Shown: positions 1 through 12,365, counted from the first letter of the stretch. The stretch: 64,000 bases of DNA from Amylostereum areolatum (GCA_012932865.1 SAXG01000072.1:173419-237418), one strand, 5' to 3'. Notes: generated from the sequence alone by a model not told the origin. Made by a program: numbers and translations.

Positions 1-173
1 CTCGAGAGAAAAAGAAAACGAAAACATAGCGATGGCATAAGCGCATTAGAGGACGAGGCCCAGGACATCTAACTTAAATAAGGGAGAGTGGGGTACACAA
101 CTATAACAAAACTAGTCTGGAAAGAATACGCGACAAGACAGCAAACCGCAAAAAAAAAGAGAAAGAAAAGAAG

Positions 174-2415
174 CTAGGACGACGCCGCGATCCGCTGCTT
201 CATCTCGACGATCTGCGACGGGCTCATGCTCGCCAGCGACGCGCACGCCGCCGGATGGCACTCCTCGCAGTGCCCGATCAGCACCTCCCCCGGCGCGTTC
301 GCCGCGAACGCCGTCACCTGCGTCTCCGTGTCCTCCTGCTGCCGCAGCTTGCACATCCGACACACCATCTGCCCGTCCTTCCGCGCGTACGCGAGCTCCA
401 GGTGGTTGACCCCGATCCTCGCGCGCTGCCGGGGCGGCGGCGGCGGCACCGCTTGCATGTCCGCGTCCGCGTCGTCCAATTCGGGCGCCGACGGCGGCGG
501 GTTCGTGGACAGCGTCGGCGACGGCTGCGGGTCCGACGCGGGCGTCGGCAGGTGGCTTGCCTCGGTGTCTGGCTCGAATTTCGGTTGGGCGACGGGCCCG
601 CCGTTGAACAGCGTCATCGCGCCGTCTGCGCGTTGGCCATGGGGCCTGTCGGGTGGGAAGGTCGGAGGTGGCTCCGGATGGAACACGAAAGGCCGCTGGA
701 GCTCGTCCTCCGCGAGCTTGATCCGCTTCGACGGATGCTCGTCCCGTTCCCCGCCGTCCTCGCGTTCCCTGCGCAGATCGCCCGGCGTCGGCGCCTCCGC
801 GGGCGGCGTGTCCATCTGCATCGTCAGATCGATGAACTCCGTCTTCGGAGGCGGGTGCGCCGGCGCGAAGGCCATGGGCGCGGACGTGGGCGGGTTGAGC
901 GAGACGGGCCGCTGCGAGAAGGCAGAGGGCGCGGCGCCGCATTTGCAGGTGTCGAGGCACTGTTGGGAGAGGGTGAGAAGGAGGACGCGCGAAGAAAGCT
1001 GCTCCACAGATTCGAGGCCGCTTCACAGTTCCTGGCGAGCGGGGTCCGCGTTTACTCCGAGAGCGAGGACGGGTGCAACACCGTTCGAGACGGGAGGTGA
1101 GTATACCTGAGGAAGGCATGTCCCACCCCGTCCCCACGGGCCCCGCTCCAAAAGTAAACGAAACCCCGGCAACGCGAAGAGCACAAATGCGGTCTCCAAT
1201 GTGTGGGACAGCTGGAAGAGATAGGAACGTACACGTTGCACGGCCTTCGCGGTGATTTCCATGTCGCTCGCGGCGCGAGAGTACGCTTCGCGCATCTTCT
1301 GGGACTGGAGCGCTACTGGAAAACGAAAAGCAAATTAGGCATGATAAAAAGCTGGCAGAAAAAGACACTGCGAACGCGACGCCCTTGTTTCCGGGCGGTC
1401 AGAGTTAACCCGATCTCGGGAGGCCGTTAACTATGTCTTGGGAGACATATGTGGTTCCCCAAGTCACAGTCAACGCACCAAAACCGATGGCACCCTTGTG
1501 TCCCGGAAAGAATGGGGCGGTGTGCAGGGAGTGAGGGCGGCCGATTGACGTACTTTGTCCGTTCCGCAGCTGCATCTCGCGCGTCGCCTGGTCTTCCTTC
1601 CCGAGCGCGACCCGCGCGACTTCGAGCTCGCCCGCCAGCCGCATCCGCTCCGCATCGGTTTTGACGTACGCCTGGTACAGCGAGCGGTAGTCTTGCTCGA
1701 TCACGCGGTTTTGCTCGAGCACTGCGTCGTGCGCGCGGGCGTACATCCCAAGCTCGTGCTGCACGGCGCCGACGGTCGTCGCCCAGGTCTCCTCGAAGAG
1801 GGCTTTGGCGGGCTGGAGGAGGAGCTGGGTGGTCTGGGCAGGGTCGAAGGAGGCGAGAGGCGGTTGGGGCTGCGGGGGAGGTTGGGACTGGGGTTGGATC
1901 TGGGACTGGGAGGTCGTGGGGCGGGAATGGGGATAGGAGGCAGATCGGACGTGATCGAGGGAGGCAGCAGACGGGCGGTGAGGTGGCTGTTGCTGGTGTG
2001 GATGCTGAACGAAAATTTGGTGCTGAGCGTGCTGCTGTTGTCGTTGCTGTTGGCGCGGCGGCTGCTGCTGTTGAGCGTGCTGGATGGCCATCGGGCGCAC
2101 GCCGTTTTGGTGCAGGGACGTGGGCGGTGCAGGGCGACGGCCCAGTTCGCCGATGGGTGTGCTGTTGAGGGCGTAGTCGGAGATGTTGGGCAGGGAATGG
2201 CGATGACTCGGGCGCGCGAGGGCACTCGGTGAGAAGGCGTTGCTGCCGGCGGGGGTGTGGGCGGGCGAGGGCATGCCGTGCGCGGAGGGCGGGGGCGTCG
2301 GGATGGGCTGAAGACCGTATTGGTGACTCATCCCGACGTCGACGTAGAGCGGGTGCGTGTTGGAGGGCGGGGCGGGGCCGGGGCGTGCTTGATGGAAGGC
2401 AGCGCCGTTTAGCAT
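174..2415 (-). CDS. Gln/Pro-rich protein with Cys motifs, unknown function
   Basis: Three exons fit well: 1554-2415, 1233-1315 and 174-998, about 589 residues. The first half is low complexity, rich in Pro and Gln (runs of Q around 1980-2090) with an HSLPNISDY patch. A predicted coiled coil follows (EQNRVIEQDYRSLYQAYVKT, then a charged heptad-like stretch). The last exon has paired cysteines (CLDTCKCG; CRMCKLRQQ and later HCEECHP) that could bind zinc. An acidic/basic segment with SKRIKL may be a nuclear signal. The start is uncertain: 2415 is the first ATG in frame, but the frame stays open to about 2484 through a basic TYKKRRR stretch, so a short upstream exon is possible. I do not recognise a family; a nuclear or regulatory role is only a guess from composition. 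Confidence 0.6.
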
Positions 2416-3780
2416 CGCCTGTGCCACGCGTCGGCGTTTTTTGTACGTCAGATACCGCGAGGCGAGTGATGGAGAGCTCAGCACGGTTTTTTACAGCGGG
2501 AGGAAGGCAGAAAGGACTCGAGGTGATGGACTCGAGGAAAGGAGTAACGCGAGAAGCGGGCAAGAAGAGTCGCGTTTTTTGCTTCGTAAGGCGCCCCTAA
2601 TCAGGAAATGGTCCAGGTCTCCCTTTCGCTCTTGACGACCGTTAGTACGAAGCAAAGAGATCACAATGCCACATTGGACGAGTTAATGCATCATTATTGC
2701 ATGCCAAAGGTGGGTAAATGGACGGAGAAGTTGGAAGGCGCTTTGGACGGCGAAGTGGATACCAAGAGTCGGTACGAACAAAGGGGCCATACAAGCAGGA
2801 CACGCATATCTCATTCTCGTCGGATGCTTTCTCTCTGACTATCCCACGCAGGAGAGGAATATAGAACAAAGTCAGTAAAGGAAGAGTTCTTTACGTCCAG
2901 TGGTCGAAAGCATAAGATCAGTGGCCGAGGGGCGACGACCGCCAAACGACCATTGCAGCCGATTATGATCAAACTTTACAGGTAGGTCTCTACGGACAGA
3001 ATAGTTTGTGAGGTTCTCATGTCAACGGATCCGAAGCTCGCTTGTTCTCTGTGGCTGAAACAGGTCCTCGGTGTTGAACTTGAGGCTAGTCGTCTGAGAC
3101 GGCGAAGGTAGGTATATAATTATAAGCGATGGCTGGGGAACAGACCTAATGGATGGCGTCAGTGCATTTTTTAGCTTCGCGATTATTATATCATCTGTCA
3201 TGATCTTTTAGAAAACCACGCTTTGACAAGCCTACAGGCTACAATTGATGCACAGAGACCTTAGAGTAGCTCTGTCGTCTGGCGCACTCGGAGAAGAGGC
3301 TCCAGCACTTCGATGTTGAAGCACATACATGTTTAATGAGCCGACGAGCACTCTTGATCACAAAAGGCCGACGGTGGAAACATACCATCCTACGAACTCA
3401 CCGACGAGAAGGTGCGATGCGATGACTCGTACCAAGTCGACGCGACGCGACGCGATCACGTGCATACATGCAATATCTGTGCTCCCATCACGTGCCATCC
3501 CATTTCCCAGCGCTATTGCCCAAATGATCACCGAGAAATTGCCCTCCCACCGCCTCCCGATCTGCACCTTTCCGCCAACCGTGGATCTTCTCGTCTCTTC
3601 GTTCCATGTCCCTCCCCCTCCGCAATCCTGCTCCCGACTTGCTGCTGCACGGTCATGCTTCGCCGCCAAGTCTGGCACCCGTCGGTAAACGGCTATCTGT
3701 AGACCGATGCAAGGCACCACCACACCGTCCGTTCCGAATTTCGAAACTGACAGTGACTGACCTCCTTTACTCGCCACGAA
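2416..3780. other. Divergent intergenic region
   Basis: About 1.4 kb between two divergently transcribed genes. The small ORFs here lack composition or splice signals of real genes. It presumably holds both promoters. I see no clear TATA box within 100 bases of the right-hand start; a pyrimidine-rich stretch at 3536-3640 is the most promoter-like segment. Confidence 0.5.
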
Positions 3781-5438
3781 ATGCACCGTTCAATTTTCTT
3801 TCTCGCCGTCCTTCCCTTTGCGCTTTGCGCGACGGCGTTCAACCCGCGGGATTATACGAAGAAGGTCGCGCGTTGCCCCGGCCTTAACCGCGCCACGGAC
3901 CAAGAGGTCGCCCTCGAACTCCGTGCGTCCTCCCGGTCTTTCCCGTCTTCCCAGCAGCGTGCTCACCGTCCGCATTGCAGATTATGTGGACGTGAACCCC
4001 TCCGCTGAGAGGACGATGCTGATGCTGCACGGATGGCCGAGCCTGTGGAGCACTTGGAAGTACCAGATAGATGAATTCAAGGTGCGTCACGCCCGTCACC
4101 ACCCATCCTACCTCGCTCTAGCTCACGAACGACAACGCCCCAGGACGACTACCGCCTGATCATCCCGGATTCTCGCGGGTTTGGAGAGTCGACGCACCCG
4201 GGCGACGTGAAGACGTCGGGAACGATGCCGGACCTCGTCGACGACCTCTCCTGCATCCTTCGTGATTCAAACGTCGCCAAGGCGATTTGCGTGGGGTACG
4301 TCGTATGGACTCACACGCCCGTCCGTCTTTTCCTTACATCTTCCACCAGACACGACTGGGGAACCCAAGTCTGCTACGAAGCCGCGCGTACGAGGCCGGA
4401 CTTGATCGAGGCAGTCGTGGGCATCGCCATTCCCGTACGCGCGTCCCCCCTCTCCCTCTGCGCACCCATTCACGCCCTTTCTTTTCTTTTCATTTCAAAC
4501 CCTAGTACGTCCCGAGCCATGGCCCATTCACGCCCATCGAAGCTCTCGTCCCGCACCTTCCCCGCCTCGCGTACCAACTCGCGTTCTCCAGCAACACCCA
4601 GGCGTCCATCGAAGAACTCTCGCGCGACGTCCGGCGCACGCTCCGCGGCACCTTGCGCACGGTCGACAGCCCCCCGCCGGAGGAATTTCTCCTCAGTTCG
4701 AACTCGTTCATGGAGGGGTGGAAGGGCGTAGCCGAGGTGCGTATTCTCCCCCAAAGGTACCTCGTTGCCAACGCTGACGCCCGGTCCAGATCCCGCCCAT
4801 CCCGTTCTTCACGCCTGACGAAGAGGACTACATGGTGGAACAGTACTCCATCCAACGATTCAATCACAGTGCGTATCCTCCCCGTGCGCGCCTCCCCGCC
4901 CGCCGCGCTGATCATCAAACAACGATACAGCGCTGTATTTCTACCAAGACGAGGTGAGCTAGCGCGGGTCTATGGTCGAGCTTTTTGAAGCGGGGACTGA
5001 GCACTGTGCAGGCGCGATACGCGTCGTGGAAGGCGGCGCAGGAGCACGGCGAGTTTCGCGTGTTCCAACCCGTCTTGAGCATCTTGCCAACGCAGGTACG
5101 CTCTTGTCTGTCTTCGCTAATCTCCCGACCGTCAAGTCGTGACCTTTTGCGCTCTTTTTCATAATAGGACCCCGTCGCCGACTGGGTACTCGCCGCGAGC
5201 CTGCTCAGCTCCGCGCAATTCCTCCCTGACCTCGAGCAAAAGGTACGCGCACGTTGCTCGGTCGAACAAAAAAAAACATGAATGCAGCTGATCGTTCATG
5301 GACGCGTAGGCTATCCCCGGCGCTCACTGGGTGCATATTGAACACCCCGTCGAGGTGAACGCGATCATGCGCGAGTGGCTCGGACGACTTGGCGTTGGAA
5401 ACAAGGACGGAGAGAGGAAGACGCGCGACGAGCTGTGA
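3781..5438 (+). CDS. Secreted epoxide hydrolase (alpha/beta hydrolase fold), copy 1
   Basis: Ten exons: 3781-3922, 3981-4081, 4144-4295, 4350-4434, 4506-4736, 4790-4868, 4931-4953, 5012-5095, 5168-5242 and 5310-5438, giving about 366 residues. Family features visible: a hydrophobic N-terminal signal peptide (MHRSIFFLAVLPFALCATA), the oxyanion motif HGWP at residues 64-67, the nucleophile motif GHDWG with Asp134, a probable acid Asp300 in DPVADW, and the catalytic His330 in GAHW. Soluble epoxide hydrolases open epoxides to vicinal diols. The signal peptide suggests secretion, perhaps for detoxifying epoxides or lipid-derived compounds, but the substrate is unknown. Exon 7 is only 23 nt. A paralog at 55673-57352 has internal exons of the same lengths. 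Haloalkane dehalogenase is less likely given the close match to fungal epoxide hydrolases. Confidence 0.88.
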
Positions 5439-5539
5439 GCCCCGCGTCGAACGCTGTGGCGCCGTCTTGTTTCATTCGTGCCCAGCCGACGGCGTGGCTG
5501 GCTCCGGAAGACTTATGGTTAGGAGGGACGGAGAAACAG

Positions 5540-6740
5540 GGTGCATGACGAGTTGCGAGCTGGGGCCCACGTTGAATGCCGGGACCTGGTATACTATGGT
5601 GGCGTGTTCAATTCGTACCCTGTCGACGTGGCCCATGTACTCTCCCTACAGCGGAATAACATCGCCCTTGGGGCGCGTTTTATCGCGATGGCATATGACC
5701 TTCGTGTACGCTGGCCAGAAGTCAACCGCGTCGCGCTTCCCCAGGTCCTAGTTCGGAAGGACGGGCCGTGAGCGCGATATTGTCGGCGACGGAAGTTGGG
5801 ACGTTGAACGCCAGCCTGGCAGCTCTCCTGATCTCCCTATATCTTCAGCCCGGAACACAGCGGCGGACCACACGCTGAACGCTATCCCTCAAGTACATCC
5901 TGCCACGCGTGGCTCCTGCCCGTCTCATCCGCAAAATCTACCTAAAAAGTGATGCGTCGCTCTAAATTCATAGTGAGACCTGACAGTTCCTTGAAGGGAC
6001 CACGCCTTGTGAACTATCTATCTACCTCAGTCACGACATTGCGTTCAGGAATCAGGAGTGCATCATTGGGCACCCTGCCAGTTCATGTGCCGTTGCATCA
6101 GTCGACCGTCGTCGTTCTATGCCACCCCGCGGGAGGATCGATGGGTTTCTTCAAGTTAAAGTTTTCCTGTGAGCGTTTCCACGGCTGTATTTCGGTTTAT
6201 TCATCATGTGACTGCGCGTTTTCGGCGGTGCTGATAGTATGCCGTCTCTCCTTGCTCATTGCTTTTATACATCGATCCCGGACCATCGAAAGGCTGCAGT
6301 GCTCTACGTTTCGTGTCAAGATCGGGGGTGGAATGCAAATGCAGTCCCACCCAGGAGAAACCACATGTTGGATTTGTGGCGCACTCCCCGATCGCGTCTC
6401 GAAGCCGTTGGACGCCCGTTCTCGTTACCCCCGCAGCCGAAGCGAAGGATCCGTGCGTGTCCCCGGCGAGCGCCAGGTTTCCTTTCTCGTCGGGTTCCTC
6501 ATACCACCTCCACATGTATTCAATGAGCTCGCGCCTCTTCACATCAGGTGAGATATCGCGGACGCATGATCGTTAGTGGTATCAACGCAGCGACATCGCT
6601 CGTGATCGCGACCACTTGACCTGCATGCGACCGAAAGTCGCGATACACCCACGGAAACTTCAGCCTCACCGCCGGGAAAGGACAGGAGGCGTACTCGAGC
6701 AGAACGGCTCCGCGCGGTCGCATTTCCCACGCAACCACCG
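5540..6740 (-). pseudogene. Decayed minus-strand gene, copy 1
   Basis: Minus-strand reading gives protein-like blocks in changing frames: one at about 6600-6738 (containing FPWVYRDFRSHAGQVVAITS), one at about 6340-6570 (containing RRELIEYMWRWYEEPDEKGN) and one at about 5545-5640 (containing GPSSQLVMH). No single splice model joins them without stops. Matching DNA, also broken, lies at 9187-10060 upstream of the next glucanase gene. The conservation of blocks between copies suggests an old gene that was duplicated and lost. I do not recognise the family. An intact gene with unusual introns cannot be fully ruled out for this copy. Confidence 0.35.
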
Positions 6741-6948
6741 CTGATCCAACTCAATAATAACGATGTGTACTTCTACGTTGGCCTTCCCTGCACGCGGTGC
6801 GCGAGCGTGCAGGCTGCTGAGTCGTCGACTGCTATTGCATCCTTATCCGACCGGGCCACACGTCACTGCCTTGCTTCCTTCCTGCCAGGATTTTTCTTTC
6901 GGTCGCGAACCCGTTCATTTCGCTTCTCCCCCCGTTTCCGTTTCTCCG

Positions 6949-6955
6949 TATAAAG
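6949..6955 (+). promoter_or_regulatory. TATA box of GH16 copy 1
   Basis: TATAAAG sits 92 bases upstream of the ATG, in a CCGTATAAA context. The same CGTATAAA core occurs upstream of both other GH16 genes. Confidence 0.6.
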
Positions 6956-7040
6956 ACGCTGCTGCACATGGAATATCATACTCACTTCGTTGCCCTCCCT
7001 CCCCCCTTCATTCCTAGCTTCTAGCTCCCTCCTACCGACA

Positions 7041-8586
7041 ATGAAGCCCTTCATTTTCAACTCGAGGCTCGCCCTGCCCCTGATCCTGGCCAGCCGCACC
7101 CTCGCCGCGACGTACTCCGTCACCGACACCTTCACCGGCGAAGGGTTCCTGGACAACTTCGACTGGATCTCCGAGGCGGACCCGACGCATGGTCTGGTGT
7201 ACGTGTTTCCAGCGTTGGTGTAGGCGGCCGGCTCTGACGTGGATCTCGCCTTTAGCGACTACGTGGACCAGACTACGGCGAAAAGCTTGGGTCTTGCCGC
7301 CGTCGAGGGCGGCAACTTCTTCCTCCGCGCCGATTCTACCACGGTTTTGACCGGCGGCGCCGGGCGCAAGTCCTCGCGCATCCAGTCGAAGAAGTCGTGG
7401 GACGTGCATGTTTCTGTGTACGTTCTTGGTTTACAAGCGTTGGTGATGTTACGGTTTGACTTACTCGGTGTCGCCTGGTAGTTTCAACGTCGTTCATATG
7501 CCGCAGGGGTGTGGGTGAGTCGATCGATCCTCTTTCTTTTTCGCGAGACGGACTGCTAATCAATAATGATAGAACATGGCCAGCGATCTGGGAGCTCGGT
7601 GTCGGGGCTTGGCCCGCTAATGTGAGCCACGATGCTTTGCGAGACCGTGTCGTTGAATATTGAATGCTCGCCGACAGGGCGAAGTCGACATCGTCGAGGG
7701 CGTGAACGATGTCGCCCCCGACGCTGCGACGCTGCACACCAGCCCTGGTAAGATGCCTCACGTCGTTGTCCCCGCAGATGAAGGTCATTCACGTGAATCA
7801 GATTGTTCGATGCCCGACTCGCGCGCGCAAACAGGGTAAGCTGCATAATGATACTAGATTTACCACGCTCTTCGTCGCGGCAGCACGTCCTCACCCATTG
7901 CATAGCACCACCACCCAGAACAACTGCGATACGAACGTCGACGGCAACGCTGGCTGCGGTGTCCACTCGACCGGCGCCAACAGCTACGGTCCCGCGTTCA
8001 ATAGCAACGGTGGAGGCTGGTGTGTTATCCCCCGAACGTTGTGTGGATACGCGAAGCTGTTCACAACACTATGTTTAGGTATGCAATGGAGCGCACAAAC
8101 ACCTTCATCAAGGTCTGGTTCTGGCCTCGTAACAGTGGCAGCGTCCCCTCCGACGTCTCTGGAGGAGCGAGTTCGATCAACACGGACAACTGGGTATGCT
8201 GTCTTAATCACAAGTGTCGTATTCATCGTTCACGTAAAGCGGCCGCGCTCAGGGGACTCCCATGGCATATTTCCCCAACACATCTTGCAATATCGACTCT
8301 CACTTCAACGCCGCGAACATCATCATTAACTTGACCTTTTGTGAGAACATTGAACGTATGTGTCATGCATGCTGATTATTGATGCTGAGGGCAGGCGGTG
8401 ACTGGGCCGGCACAGTCTACTCAACAAGCGGATGCCCATCTACCTGCACTGGTGTGTTCATTTACGCTCTGACTACCGTCATGGTCCATGCCTTGTAACA
8501 TGTCTTCCGCAGACTACGTCAGCAACAACCCCAGTGCTTTCACAAACGCATACTTCGAGCTGGCGTCCGCTCGTGTTTATCAATGA
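7041..8586 (+). CDS. GH16 beta-glucanase (laminarinase-like), copy 1
   Basis: Eleven exons of 158, 162, 33, 49, 70, 34, 114, 115, 88, 57 and 74 nt, starting at 7041, 7256, 7482, 7573, 7678, 7802, 7906, 8079, 8253, 8395 and 8513, give 317 residues. An N-terminal signal peptide ends near RTLAA. The GH16 signature is GEVDIVEGVN at residues 135-144, with catalytic Glu136 and Glu141 and the bridging Asp138. Other conserved parts are TWPAIWELG, KVWFWPRN and a Cys-rich C-terminus. The enzyme should be secreted and cleave beta-1,3 or mixed beta-1,3/1,6-glucans, for nutrition or cell-wall remodelling; it resembles the white-rot Lam16A type. One splice difference: residue 158 becomes Asp here where the paralogs have Gly. 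Confidence 0.92.
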
Positions 8587-9186
8587 TTTTGGGTCTACAT
8601 TGGGAACATACCTTGTATATTTATTGGTTCCATCTACGTCATTGGTTCACTACCATTTTTGTTGTATCTGTGGGCACCATGCACCCCTTCCCATTGGATC
8701 TGTACATCTTATACCCTGTACAATTCCATAAAAAACCCCTTTCCGGATGATCTTACCCCCCATCCGGGTAACCTGAGAGCATACTTTGCCACCAAGTTTC
8801 CACCAAGGTCCAATTCAACATCGACTCATCCTGAAGGTTTGCGCGATCGAACGAAACCCAATCACGTGTTGAACCGAACAGGTCTCCGGCCGGCCGGGGG
8901 TCCCCGAGTCTCTGATTTTAACCTGAAGTCAAACTTCATTCGAGTCCCGATTCTTCTTGGGCGTCTTCCTCCTCATCTGTCGCTGTGCACACACAACATA
9001 CCACTTCCAGATACACACCCACCAACGCTTCTAGGATAGGACACTACGTAGCCTCAGGCTCACGCCCAACGTTGTACCGTAATCACGGCGTATGGTTTTG
9101 GTATGGTTCATTTGTAACCCTCCGGCGACGATTGTTCAGAAGCAGCTCGTATGATCTCACAGCGAGCAAGAGCGGAGAAATTTGAG
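8587..9186. other. Intergenic region after GH16 copy 1
   Basis: No supported gene. It holds the 3' flank of the glucanase gene; the small ORFs here have no coding character. Confidence 0.5.
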
Positions 9187-10060
9187 GTGCATGACGAGCT
9201 CTGAGCCCCACACCAAGCACCGTAGAGCAACTACCTCGCCGGCGTGGACCATGTGGCACTGCTCTTTCTTACCTTGCAGCACGGCGGAAGAATAAGATCG
9301 TTCTTGGGTACGTCGTTTGGACGACATATGACCTTTTCATCCTTCCCAGAAGTCGGCAGCGTCGCCTTTCTTCACGTTCTAGTCTGTCCAACATCATCGA
9401 CGTATTGCGACGATCATTTCTGGAAATTCTCGACCGTGTTGAACTTGGAACCAAAGGAGGGATACATGCGCGTTCGAAGCTCGGTGCAGCGCGATCGTCG
9501 GACCCATCGAAAGAAACGGAAACGACTCGCCCACAGCTGCTGTTGAAGTCATATTCGTTTGTCGCAAGGAAACCGGTGTCGAAAGTTACGGTGAATCCCC
9601 GGGGAAGCCAAGAGCTCCTGGACAAGGCAAAAGGACTCGACTGGCGTATAGAAGAGGATCACGGGAAGGATCGTGGAGTACAAATCTCCTTTTTATTCGC
9701 TACGTGCAGGCTTCTTCTGAGTGATTCATCGCAGATGTGCGAATTGGGATGTGGCGCACCTTCAAATTGCACCTCGAAGCCGCTGCATTGTCCGCTTACG
9801 CGGCCGAACGCGCGGACCTCGGGAGCGCCATGTTTCTTTTACAGGAATTTTACCTCTCATAGATTCGTTGGAGTCGCGCATCCTTGCATAAGGGGGGTTC
9901 CCACGGATTCAGTTGGTGGTGGTGTCGGCGTCGCAGCTGATCGCTTGTGAGCGCGACCACTTGACCCACATACGTCCGAAAGTCGCAAAACACCCTCAAA
10001 ATCCTCATACTCGCCGCCTAGAAAGGATAGGAGCGTGTGCGAGCAGGATTTCTCCGCGTG
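9187..10060 (-). pseudogene. Decayed minus-strand gene, copy 2
   Basis: Counterpart of the relic at 5540-6740. Minus-strand protein-like pieces include VFCDFRTYVGQVVALTSD at about 9935-10000, a block at about 9470-9610 with SWLPRGFTVTFDTGFLATNE, and GSELVMHL near 9187. Stops and frame changes separate them. It is more decayed than copy 1. Family unknown. Confidence 0.35.
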
Positions 10061-10283
10061 GCGCAACCGGTGATTTGACTTGTACTTCCGTGCTATGTTT
10101 TCCCAGCACGTGGAACCCGAGCGTGCAGCCCGAGACGCTTCGTCGACTTCTCCATCCCCATTCGCCCGTCTCCCAAATTTTGACGCGTCCACCAGCCGCA
10201 CGTTACAACCTCGTTTCCTCCGCGCAACTACTTCACCTCACGACCCATGCATTTTTCTCTCTCTCACTATACAGGGATCTCCG

Positions 10284-10290
10284 TATAAAT
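10284..10290 (+). promoter_or_regulatory. TATA box of GH16 copy 2
   Basis: TATAAAT in a CCGTATAAA context, 80 bases upstream of the ATG, equivalent to the box of copy 1. Confidence 0.6.
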
Positions 10291-10363
10291 ATGCTGCTGT
10301 CCGTAGCATACTGACCTCAGTTGCCCCCATTCGCAGCTTTTACCCTCCTCTCGCCCCGCGAAA

Positions 10364-11910
10364 ATGAAATCTTTCATCTCCTGCTCAAACGTCGTCCTGG
10401 CCTTGCTCTTGGCTGGCCGCACCCTCGCCGCGACCTACGCCGTCACCGATACCTTCACCGGTCAAGGCTTTTTCGACAACTTCGACTGGATCGCCGAGGC
10501 GGACCCGACCAACGGCTTGGTGTGCGCATCTTGACCATAACGCGTGCACTATCGCATCGTCTCTGATGTCTCTTTAGGGACTACGTGGACAAGGGCACCG
10601 CGCAAGACCTGGGTCTGGCCACCGTCGAAGGCGGGAACTTTTTCCTTCGCACGGATTCTACTACTGTTTTGACCGGCGGCGCTGGACGCAAGTCCTCGCG
10701 CATCCAGTCGCAAAAGTCGTGGGACGTCCATGTTTCTGTGTGCGTCTACTGTTTCGGGGCGCGTTTTTCTGATTATACATTCTGACTTGCGATTGCATTT
10801 ACAGGTTCGATGTCATCCATATGCCGCAGGGGTGTGGGTATGTTGTGGCTGTTGTTTCGTCGGAAGAGTTGACTGCTGACATTGGCGATGACCGTGACAG
10901 AACATGGCCGGCGATCTGGGAGCTGGGAGTCGGGTCCTGGCCCGCCAATGTCAGTGACGTCGATTCGACAGTGGTCCGTGCAGCTTCTAACGGGGGGCGA
11001 CAGGGCGAAGTCGATATTCTCGAGGGCGTGAATGACACCCCTCCAGAGGCTGCGACGCTTCACACCAGCCCTGGTAAGATGGTACCGCTAATTTCGCAGA
11101 TGAAAATTATTGACGTAAACTCGGCGTGGTAGGTTGTTCGATGCCCGAATCGCGCACTCAAACCGGGTGAGCGACATGTTCGACCACTACCTTGGTCACA
11201 CGTTAATCGATCGTCGACTAGAACCGTCACCCAGAACGATTGCGATACCAACTCCAACGGCAATGCTGGCTGCGGTGTCCACTCCGCCGACGCCAACAGC
11301 TACGGTCCCGCGTTCAACAACAACGGTGGAGGCTGGTATGTTACTTATATGTTGTGCATGTTATACGGATGCGCGTTTAGGTCGATTTATGTAGGTTTGC
11401 GATGGAGCGCACAAACACATATATCAAGGTCTGGTTCTGGCCCCGCAACAGCGGTAGTGTCCCCACCGAGGTCTCCGGGGGAGCGAGCTCGATCAACACG
11501 GACAACTGGGTACGCCGTCTTGGCCATGTATGGTTTATTTACTACTTACGCAGGACGGCACTCAGGGTACTCCCATGGCGTTTTTCCCTAACACCTCGTG
11601 CGACATCGACTCCCACTTCAACACCGCCAACATCATCATCAACCTGACTTTCTGTGAGTACATCCGAATCCTGATAGTCGGTATCCCGCATGATTTCTGA
11701 TGTTTGTTCGCAGGCGGTGACTGGGCCGGCAACGTTTACTCTAGCAGCGGATGCCCATCTACCTGCAACGGTACGAGCCTTTTATCCAGTCTACCATTCC
11801 AACATGCTTTGTGGTTATTGACACTTCACGTACTAGATTATGTGAGCAACAACCCCAGCGCGTTCACCAACGCATACTTCGAACTGGCGTCCACTCGGGT
11901 CTACCAGTGA
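10364..11910 (+). CDS. GH16 beta-glucanase (laminarinase-like), copy 2
   Basis: Eleven exons starting at 10364, 10578, 10805, 10901, 11004, 11133, 11222, 11395, 11566, 11714 and 11837, with exon lengths identical to copy 1, give 317 residues. The signal peptide ends near GRTLAA. The catalytic motif is GEVDILEGVN with Glu136 and Glu141. It is the closest paralog of the gene just upstream and has the same promoter core. All catalytic and structural Cys positions are kept, so it should be active and secreted. The two genes lie head to tail as a tandem duplication. Confidence 0.92.
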
Positions 11911-12365
11911 TTTCTCACCTCCACGGTCAAGTATTTATATTGGTTCTTGGAATATGCAAAGATTTGTAGTTTTGTCGCTTCAGTTCTATTTCGTTTCGTT
12001 TCTCCACCCACTGGGTCGGTGAAATTTGGCTGCACGCCGTATACCATGCACAACGCCATATAGCGCCGCCGTTATCGTTCTTACAAATTTCCGAGATTAT
12101 TTGAAATACTACTCTGTTTGCCATGTACAACGTGCATACCCTTGTCGTCAACTTGTCGTTACAATAACACGCTTCAACGCAATCATCGATTCAGATAGAG
12201 CAGAGTTTGAGTTGAACTGATCCTAGTCACGTGCAAAACCGAACCCGGCTCCGGTCTGCGCGACACACGCGTTTGCCATGACGCGACGCGTTCTCTCTCA
12301 ACTTCATCACCGTCTGGCTCTCCCAACTTGAACTTCATCCTATCGAGCACTTCCCCGTACTCGAC
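11911..12365. other. Intergenic region between GH16 copy 2 and RFC1
   Basis: About 450 bases without a gene. The right end holds the RFC1 promoter with two ACGCGT boxes. Confidence 0.5.
12267..12291 (+). promoter_or_regulatory. Two MluI cell-cycle boxes upstream of RFC1
   Basis: ACGCGT occurs at 12267-12272 and again at 12286-12291, 94 and 75 bases before the RFC1 ATG. In fungi this hexamer is the binding site of the MBF (Mbp1/Swi6-type) factor that switches on replication genes at G1/S. Paired spacing before a replication gene makes function likely, but binding is inferred. Confidence 0.55.

Larger units (their letters stand above)
5540..11910 (+). repeat. Tandem segmental duplication carrying the GH16 gene
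   Basis: Two direct units can be aligned by eye: 5540-8586 and 9187-11910. Each has the decayed minus-strand gene first, then the core promoter and the GH16 gene. The flanks share scattered blocks, for example the GTGCATGACGAG stretch at 5541 and 9188 and the block around 6590-6640 that matches 9935-9985. The coding parts are much better conserved than the flanks, so the duplication is not recent. Confidence 0.6.

Noticed and set aside
112..1368. 418-residue minus-strand ORF
   Set aside because: Reads through introns and in the wrong frame of the Gln/Pro-rich gene; composition is that of a GC-rich shadow frame.
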